Assembly: GCA_964473105.1 (NCBI GenBank)
Contig: CAYYNQ010000071.1
Span: 1 to 48,297 of the forward strand
DNA length: 48,297 nucleotides
Direction of reading: 5' to 3'
DNA from: CAYYNQ01 sp964473105
Lineage (GTDB): Bacteria > Sumerlaeota > Sumerlaeia > MVZB01
The translations under genes and the position numbers were made by a program. Below the pieces are notes generated by a model. The model saw nothing but the letters and a program-made list of their open reading frames with translations. It was not told where the DNA came from and searched no databases. Positions 42,861-48,297 of this stretch are shown piece by piece; position 1 is the first letter of the stretch, and each line of letters opens with the position of its first letter.

Positions 42861-43301
42861 TCACGGCGTGGCAAGATCGACGAGCAATTGGTCCACGCTT
42901 TCCCTGCTCAACTCAACAGCGACGGATGCCCGGCCGTTATCATCGATCCCCCGGCTGGATATTCTTCCGGTACGGATGAGATCCAGGATCTGCGCCCGGA
43001 TATATGGATCAGCCGTTGCACGCCGTTCGAGCTGGTCGTCCCGGGAAAAATCGAGATCCAGAAATTGCCTCAACAACTCATGTCTTGCATGGATTTCAGC
43101 CGTTTGCAGCGCCTGCTGCTTTGCCTCATCATAAGGCAGGTTCGCCGGGAGCTGGATTGTGGCCGAGGCAGTGATGAACGGGCCGACAGGGCCATTCGTC
43201 GCACAGGACACGAGGGCCATGCAGCCCAGCACGCAGCAGGCCAGCAGAACCGGTGTGCTAGGACGGAAACTATCCGCACTGATTTCTGGAATCAACAGCA
43301 T
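42861..43301 (-). CDS. LPP20-like lipoprotein
   Basis: 146 residues from this ATG (172 from an upstream start that would overlap hppA). A signal (PVLLACCVLGCMALVSC) ends in a lipobox with Cys33. The mature part holds a small alpha/beta domain: ITASATIQLPANLPYDEAKQ, then QALQTAEIHARHELLRQFLD, ILDLIRTGRISSRGIDDNGR and ASVAVELSRESVDQLL. This arrangement, with the A-rich helix after the first strand and the 'alkaline' turn, resembles LPP20/FlgP-type lipoproteins. The role is unknown. It sits 41 bases after hppA. Confidence 0.68.
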   Translation of the reverse strand: MLLIPEISADSFRPSTPVLLACCVLGCMALVSCATNGPVGPFITASATIQLPANLPYDEAKQQALQTAEIHARHELLRQFLDLDFSRDDQLERRATADPYIRAQILDLIRTGRISSRGIDDNGRASVAVELSRESVDQLLVDLATP

Positions 43302-43342
43302 TTGCTCGGTTATATTCCATAGAACTACGCTTGATCCGCTGT

Positions 43343-45382
43343 CTACAACATGGGCGCAATGACTAGCGAAATCACGCACATCAGCTTGATCAGGATGTTG
43401 ATCGATGGGCCGACGGTGTCCTTAAGCGGATCGCCGACCGTGTCACCGACGACGGAGGCATGGTGGGCATCAGAATTCTTGCCGCCGAAATGCCCCTCCT
43501 CGATATATTTTTTCGCGTTGTCCATTGCGCCGCCGGCATTCGCCATCTGGATTCCGATCATCAGTCCGCTGATGAGGGCGCCGACCAGGACCCCGGTCAG
43601 CATGTTCTTGTCAATTAACCCGACGACAATCGGCAACGCGATTGCTACGGCCCCCGGGAGGAGCATACCCTTCAATGCACCCTGCGTCGCAATATCAACA
43701 CACTGGGCGTAATCCGGTTTCGCATTCCCCTCCATGATGCCGGGAATTTCCCGAAGTTGGCGCCGAACCTCGTCGATCATTGCGAATGCGGAGACGGATA
43801 CGGCACGGAACAGCATCGATGAAAAAAAGTAGGGGAACATGCCCCCAAGCAGCAGGCCGGCCAGAACCTTCGGCTCGGTCAGGGCGAGGTCAGTGACCTG
43901 GATGCCAGCCGTTTTTACATAGGCGACAAGGAGCCCCATGGCCGCAAATGCGGCGGAACCAATAGCGAAACCCTTGCCGATGGCGGCCGTGGTATTTCCG
44001 ACCGAGTCGAGGTTGTCGGTGATCTCCCGGACCGAGCGGTCCAGTTTGGCCATTTCGGCGATCCCGCCGGCGTTGTCGGCAATCGGCCCATAGGAGTCAA
44101 CGGAGACGATGATACCGGTTGTTGCGAGCATTCCGAACGCGGCCATCGCAATCCCGAAGAAGCCCGCCTGGCCGTAAGCCAGAAGGATTGCCGCGACCAG
44201 CACAATGGTCGGCCATCCGCAGGATTTCATGCCGACACTGATCCCCTCGACTATCGTTAGGGCCGGACCGGATTTGCTATTTTCGGATATCAGTTGGGTC
44301 GGCCTGTACTTTGCGGAGGTATAGTATTCGGAAATAAACCCTATTGCCGTCCCTGCGAGGACGCCAATGATGGTTGAGAGGAATACTCCCGTCGGGGTGT
44401 ATGCGTTTCCGTCCTCCGTAAAGGTGGAACCGGTCTTTTGAATGATGAACCAGGAGCCGATGATTGTGATTGCCGCTGCAACATAGGTTCCGTGCATGAG
44501 GGCCTTTTGTGGATCGCTCTTGGAAAATATACGGATGTAGAAGATTCCGATGATTGATGCAATAACGCCGAGTGCCGCAATTAGCATTGGCATCATGACC
44601 ATTCCGTCAGGATTTCCTGCACCCGTCACGTTCAGGGTCACCGCAATCGCCATGGATGCGATCATTGCCTCGACATATGACTCCATCAGATCTGAACCGA
44701 GTCCGGCCACGTCGCCAACGTTGTCCCCGACGTTGTCCGCGATGGTCGCGGCATTCCTGGGATCATCTTCGGGAATTCCCGCCTCGACTTTCCCGACAAG
44801 GTCTGCACCCATGTCGGCGCCCTTGGTGTAGATTCCACCGCCTGATCGCGCAAACAACGCGACCAGCGAAGCACCCATTGCGTAGCCGTTGATAATGGTC
44901 GATTCACCGTTGAACATGCTGAAAACCAAGGCAAGGCCGATCAGCGAGATGCCAACCACGCTGAGCCCCATGACGGCCCCTCCACTGATCGCGATCCCCA
45001 GCGCGCCCTTGACACCTCCCTCACGAGCGGCCTCGGTGGTGCGACTGTTGGCCCGTGTGGCAATGGACATGCCGATATAACCGGCAAGAGCCGAACAGAT
45101 GGCCCCAATTACAAATGCAATGCCGGTCTTGTAATTCAAGCCCACGCCCTGTTTCACCATGCCGACGATACTGAGAAAAAGGAAGATGATGACGACAAAT
45201 ACGAAGATGTAGGTGTACTCACGCTTCAGGAAGGCTTTTGCTCCGATCTGAACCGAGTCGGAAATCTCGATCATCGCGGAGTTTCCCCGGCTTTTTTTAC
45301 CCAGTTCCAGAGTCAGGTAAACGACGAAAATGATCGCGATAATACCGCCGATCAATGGCCATATCAAAAGGCTGTCCATCAT
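43343..45382 (-). CDS. hppA: K+-dependent membrane-bound pyrophosphatase (ion-pumping)
   Basis: Couples pyrophosphate hydrolysis to Na+ and/or H+ pumping across the inner membrane. 679 residues, about 16 helices. Substrate-site motifs: GGGIYTKGADMGADLVGKVEAGIPEDDPRNAATIADNVGDNVGDVAGLGSDL is the first Asp-rich block; SVDSYGPIADNAGGIAEMAKL and GDTVGDPLKDTVGPS are the others. GNTTAAIGKG has Ala at the position where K+-independent enzymes have Lys, so K+ dependence is predicted. The gate segment reads DLMESYVEAM, with Glu at both alternative positions (D+3 and D+7). GGGGAGA fixes the ATG at 45382; a TTG six codons upstream overlaps that ribosome site. Confidence 0.97.
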   Translation of the reverse strand: MMDSLLIWPLIGGIIAIIFVVYLTLELGKKSRGNSAMIEISDSVQIGAKAFLKREYTYIFVFVVIIFLFLSIVGMVKQGVGLNYKTGIAFVIGAICSALAGYIGMSIATRANSRTTEAAREGGVKGALGIAISGGAVMGLSVVGISLIGLALVFSMFNGESTIINGYAMGASLVALFARSGGGIYTKGADMGADLVGKVEAGIPEDDPRNAATIADNVGDNVGDVAGLGSDLMESYVEAMIASMAIAVTLNVTGAGNPDGMVMMPMLIAALGVIASIIGIFYIRIFSKSDPQKALMHGTYVAAAITIIGSWFIIQKTGSTFTEDGNAYTPTGVFLSTIIGVLAGTAIGFISEYYTSAKYRPTQLISENSKSGPALTIVEGISVGMKSCGWPTIVLVAAILLAYGQAGFFGIAMAAFGMLATTGIIVSVDSYGPIADNAGGIAEMAKLDRSVREITDNLDSVGNTTAAIGKGFAIGSAAFAAMGLLVAYVKTAGIQVTDLALTEPKVLAGLLLGGMFPYFFSSMLFRAVSVSAFAMIDEVRRQLREIPGIMEGNAKPDYAQCVDIATQGALKGMLLPGAVAIALPIVVGLIDKNMLTGVLVGALISGLMIGIQMANAGGAMDNAKKYIEEGHFGGKNSDAHHASVVGDTVGDPLKDTVGPSINILIKLMCVISLVIAPML

Positions 45383-45767
45383 TGAAAATTTTCTCCCCAA
45401 ACCTTTGACCTGTGTTAGGTGCCCGGGTTTGATTCTAATCAGGATTTGATCCAGAAAAGCCTGATCGAGGCCTTCCGGTAAAGAAATGCCGGCTCACCCG
45501 TGACCCCGGATTTTCCTCCCTGTCCGGGATTTCGGGAACGCCACGCCTCCCAGACAGGAAATCAGATCCGGGAATCGGGGATTCCATGGCCAAACTGTCC
45601 TGTCGGCATGACCGTACCAACCGCCACACCCTAGCATTCACACGATGATTGGCAAGAAAAAAACGGGTTTGGCAGGATGGTTTCCGGGCGCCGGATCAGC
45701 CTTCTACCCGAGGCTATCCCCGTGGAAGGGTCCGTAAGCTGCTATCAATAAGTTCTCATCATTGAAT
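45383..45767. other. Intergenic region upstream of hppA
   Basis: 385 bases between two genes read on the minus strand. A short minus-strand open frame (45435-45641) lacks a ribosome site and recognisable sequence. The GC-rich segment holds short imperfect repeats of TCCGGGA type but no clear hairpin terminator or RNA gene. Confidence 0.45.
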
Positions 45768-46730
45768 TTAACGCACGGGCGGCGCCGACCTGAGAAGCCT
45801 TACCAGCAAGGATTCCATAAGCTCCCGTGCATCGGGGACGAAGAGGGCATCCTGCCCCGGCCTCATCGCCTGGTAAGCCTCAAGCAGTGAGTGATAGGCT
45901 TCGATCAGGTGTAAAGTTCGATAGACCGGTAACCGGTATTTATCCCGGACCCGTTCGTGTGCGAGTTTCAGGCAGAACTGCCGGTTCCGCGGCTGGATCA
46001 GTTCCCGCATTGCCACGTTGCCCGATATGGAAGGTTCGCGATCCAAGTTGGATTGCATGAGAAAGCGGAGGCAACGGAGAACACAATGATAAACCTTGAG
46101 GTCCCCACCGCCTGAGCCCCACAGTTCGCGAATATTCAGGATCAACGGCGTGATATCCCTCGCAATTAGGGCATCCTCAATCTTGAATGTGTGTACCGTT
46201 CTGAATCTCTTGAGGTAGCCGATTTCCTGAACGGCTCTGTAAATAGGTGATTTTTCGTCTACTTCTCGCCCTGTGCTCTCATCTTCAACTGCGAGCAAAA
46301 TCAGTTTATGCCCGGTGGCCGGGAGCGAACCCCGAACCCAGGCGGCGATTTTTTCACCAGGCGACGGCCCGCCGGGTTCACCCCGCGGTTTATTCGCCCG
46401 GGATCTGCCCCGTCTTTTGGGGGCGAACAATTCTCCTGGATTGTTGAATATGACAAATTTCACGGCTTCGGGAAGGAAGGACATCATTTCCAGATCGCCG
46501 GCTATTTCGTCGAGGCGGGGCGCCATCGGCACGGTTGGGTCTTTCGTGGGGTAATATTCCGTCAGGTTTTCATGGCGGTTATCACGCGGGAGATAGATTT
46601 CGAGGATCTCATCCCGTGCCTTCAGGATTTTTTCCGTATGATTTCCGTAAAAAAGGAAGACCGGCATCACATGTCGGATATCTTGCCCGAGAGATTTAAC
46701 AAAAACTGAATCTGAATCCCAGGATTCCAT
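45768..46730 (-). CDS. HolA-like protein (candidate DNA polymerase III delta subunit)
   Basis: 320 residues. The pattern fits the clamp-loader delta subunit: MPVFLFYGNHTEKILKARDEIL at the start (delta proteins begin with a Pxx-LxG-x-E/D loop), then LDEIAGDLEMMSFLPEAVKFVIFNNP (the typical 'faster/slower sigma' strand-helix), ATGHKLILLAVED and, in the C-terminal collar, YHCVLRCLRFLMQSNLDREP. The clamp loader needs one delta subunit to open the beta clamp. Sequence identity to known HolA looks low and there is an Arg/Pro-rich insert (RRGRSRANKPRGEPGGPSP), so a diverged relative of other function is possible. Confidence 0.6.
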   Translation of the reverse strand: MESWDSDSVFVKSLGQDIRHVMPVFLFYGNHTEKILKARDEILEIYLPRDNRHENLTEYYPTKDPTVPMAPRLDEIAGDLEMMSFLPEAVKFVIFNNPGELFAPKRRGRSRANKPRGEPGGPSPGEKIAAWVRGSLPATGHKLILLAVEDESTGREVDEKSPIYRAVQEIGYLKRFRTVHTFKIEDALIARDITPLILNIRELWGSGGGDLKVYHCVLRCLRFLMQSNLDREPSISGNVAMRELIQPRNRQFCLKLAHERVRDKYRLPVYRTLHLIEAYHSLLEAYQAMRPGQDALFVPDARELMESLLVRLLRSAPPVR

Positions 46731-46815
46731 AAGACGCCTCTATCACGGGTTGATATGAAAACGAACGGGCGAATGATTCTCAGGAGGTGTGTCCAGCGCA
46801 GGTATCATGCCGGTC

Positions 46816-47826
46816 TCAGGCATATAGTTTTCCAACCCAGTTCCCGTATCCATTGTAGGGGAGAGTCTTGACGCTCTCGCCGTTGTCGATCAGTTTTTCT
46901 GTTGCCTGGCTCCAGCGCGGATGCGGGGTTTCCGGGTCGACATTGGAAAGAAATGGATATTCCTCGGGCTGCTGATCGCTCCAGAATGTACCCGGCTCAT
47001 TGTCCAGAAACTCAATTTTCACGATTGATTTGGGGGACTTGTAACCATACTTCCACGGGATGATTATCCGCACCGGCGCACCATTCTGGTTCGGCAGCAC
47101 TCGTCCATACATCCCGACAACGAGCAGGGCAAGTTCATTCATGGCTTCATCCATCCTCAAGCCTTCATAATATGGCCAGGGATACCAGGGCTGGGCTTCA
47201 ATTCCCGGCATTTCCCCGGGTCGGTTCAGGCTCATGAAGCGGATATGGGTCGCCTTGTTGTCGGGCTCGAGCCACGTGATGACCTTGGACAGCGGGATGC
47301 CTATCCAGGGCACGGTCATGGCCCATGTCTCGACGCAGCGGAACCGGTAGAGGCGTTCCTCAAGTTCAAATCGACCCAAAATATCATCAATGTCGATGAC
47401 CTTCGGCTTTTTGACCAATCCATCGACTTGTATCTTCCATGGATGTGTGGTCAGTGAGGCGGCAAGGTCCTTGACCCGTTCCTTTTCATTCGTGAATTCA
47501 TAAAAGTTGTTATAGGAAGCCGCCTTGGCAAAGGGCGTGACCGGCCTCTCGGTTACAGTGAATTTCTCATTCCGAGCCGCATTCAGGATTCCGAGATTGT
47601 CCAGCGATAGATCGTCCCGGGGGGTTACAGGACCGCTGGATGGATTATCAATCGATGCCGTTTTCAGGTTGGTTGATTGGGGCTTGCACGATGTCGTTAG
47701 ACCACAAGCCGTGGGAACGGCCAGGCTCATCATACGGATGAACCTTCTGCGGTTGAAATAGGCGGATTCCGCGGTGATGGACTGGCAATCAGCCTGCCAT
47801 GGAGACTTGACGATGATATTGCTCAT
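46816..47826 (-). CDS. msrP: Protein-methionine-sulfoxide reductase catalytic subunit MsrP (YedY)
   Basis: Molybdopterin enzyme that repairs oxidised methionine in envelope proteins. 336 residues, matching E. coli MsrP (334). A twin-arginine signal FNRRRFIRMM (24-33) is followed by a hydrophobic stretch. PWKIQVDGLVKKPKVIDIDDI and the molybdenum ligand Cys164 in YRFRCVETWAMTVPWIG are diagnostic. QPWYPWPYYEGLRMDEAMNELALL, then PWKYGYKSPKSIVKIEF near the C-terminus, also fit. A possible lipobox (TTSC47) would make it a Tat lipoprotein. Its usual membrane partner MsrQ is not next to it on either side within the window. Confidence 0.94.
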   Translation of the reverse strand: MSNIIVKSPWQADCQSITAESAYFNRRRFIRMMSLAVPTACGLTTSCKPQSTNLKTASIDNPSSGPVTPRDDLSLDNLGILNAARNEKFTVTERPVTPFAKAASYNNFYEFTNEKERVKDLAASLTTHPWKIQVDGLVKKPKVIDIDDILGRFELEERLYRFRCVETWAMTVPWIGIPLSKVITWLEPDNKATHIRFMSLNRPGEMPGIEAQPWYPWPYYEGLRMDEAMNELALLVVGMYGRVLPNQNGAPVRIIIPWKYGYKSPKSIVKIEFLDNEPGTFWSDQQPEEYPFLSNVDPETPHPRWSQATEKLIDNGESVKTLPYNGYGNWVGKLYA

Positions 47827-48110
47827 GGGACCAGTCTACCTTCTGCCACCTTTATATTTCAACGCTAGATGAAAGAGTTCATGTTTTTCGTTTTGGTCAC
47901 TATCGCAACCAGACTGTAAAAATGGCGGGCATTTTGACCGGTTTGGAATGCTGGAGGGACCATAGGGGCCCAAGGGGCTAAGATAACAGGCCCCCTCGTT
48001 CCATAGACTGGTTAATTTTTCGGTGTTTCCATCTATACCTGTTGAGTTTATCGTGCCAATCTGGGATTTGAATATCACAGATTTATAACTTGTCAGCGGG
48101 GGGGGGAAAT

Positions 48111-48297
48111 ATGGGTAAACCAATTTCTATTCTGGGGAATTTAGTGGCAGACCTGACGTTTCGTGCGGACGGTTGCCCCCGCATTGGGTTATCGCTCAGC
48201 GGATTTTCATATAAACTCGGGCTGGGTGGTTTGGGTTCAAATCAGGCTGTGGCAGCATGTAGGGCGGGCGCTGAAACAATATTCATCACCAAAATCG
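48111..48297 (+). CDS. PfkB-family carbohydrate kinase, N-terminal part (runs off the window)
   Basis: Only 62 codons are visible. The text ILGNLVADLTFRAD followed by GLGGLGSNQAVAACRAGAET and IFITKI is the N-terminus of the ribokinase/PfkB family, including the GGxGxNxA sugar-binding stretch (Lys to Leu at the usual GGKGANQA). The substrate cannot be inferred from this part. A run of nine G (48098-48106) forms the ribosome binding site, four bases before ATG. It is divergent from msrP; 284 bases separate the starts. Confidence 0.75.
   Translation, partial: MGKPISILGNLVADLTFRADGCPRIGLSLSGFSYKLGLGGLGSNQAVAACRAGAETIFITKI

Noticed and set aside
47836..48123. 95-codon minus-strand open frame over the msrP/PfkB-type intergenic region
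   Set aside because: It overlaps the start of the PfkB-type gene and its sequence is low-complexity and unlike any family.
1..48297. Mobile elements, CRISPR arrays, tRNA or rRNA genes, defence islands
   Set aside because: No transposase, integrase, toxin-antitoxin pair, regularly spaced repeats or tRNA-like cloverleaf could be seen. The gene content and codon use look uniform and chromosomal.

Overview
The window is chromosomal housekeeping DNA from a free-living Gram-negative (diderm) bacterium of moderate to fairly high GC content. LpxI (lipid A pathway), a LolC/E-LolD lipoprotein exporter and five proteins with lipoprotein signals imply an outer membrane with lipopolysaccharide. The prepilin-type protein, whose mature N-terminus starts FTLIELLVVV and continues with an NFLEARTRAKVVRVK-like stretch, is a style I associate with candidate phyla such as Sumerlaeota or Hydrogenedentota and with PVC-group genomes. 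That placement is an impression and not a result. I see no transposase, integrase, CRISPR array, tRNA or rRNA gene.

Layout. 1-5 kb, minus strand: a cytoplasmic-looking GH20 hexosaminidase and a DinG-type helicase fused to an intact JAMM/RadC-like metalloprotease domain. 5.1-8.5 kb, plus: a MerR regulator, a membrane-anchored SGNH hydrolase paired with an OB-fold-like protein, and thymidylate kinase. 8.7-11.2 kb, minus: M20 peptidase and LpxI. 11.3-16.3 kb, plus: threonine synthase, an archaeal-type phosphoglycerate mutase homologue that may be the homoserine kinase, a pseudopilin, the CrcB fluoride channel and a small lipoprotein closed by a strong terminator. 16.4-23.1 kb, plus: a complete SUF iron-sulfur operon (Rrf2 regulator, sufB, C, D, S, U, T). 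23.3-30.3 kb, plus: a LolB-like lipoprotein, an RND/MMPL exporter and mtnA as one overlapping unit, then a lipoprotein prolyl oligopeptidase. 30.7-32.1 kb, minus: a glycosyltransferase with a coiled-coil/membrane tail. 32.5-35.7 kb, plus: a beta-lactamase-fold hydrolase and the glnK-amtB pair, ending in a strong terminator. 35.9-37.2 kb, minus: enolase. 37.6-37.8 kb, plus: a likely 6S RNA. 37.9-47.8 kb, minus: lolD, lolC/E, lysS, prfA, an LPP20-like lipoprotein, a K+-dependent membrane pyrophosphatase, a HolA-like protein and MsrP. The window ends inside a PfkB-family kinase on the plus strand.

The most interesting points are the JAMM-DinG fusion (with one of its four expected Fe-S cysteines replaced by serine), the thrC-linked phosphoglycerate-mutase-like protein, the unannotated 6S RNA candidate, the LolB-like lipoprotein/RND pair translationally joined to mtnA, and a membrane pyrophosphatase carrying both alternative gate glutamates. 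Everything is read by eye from the sequence; no database search was possible.
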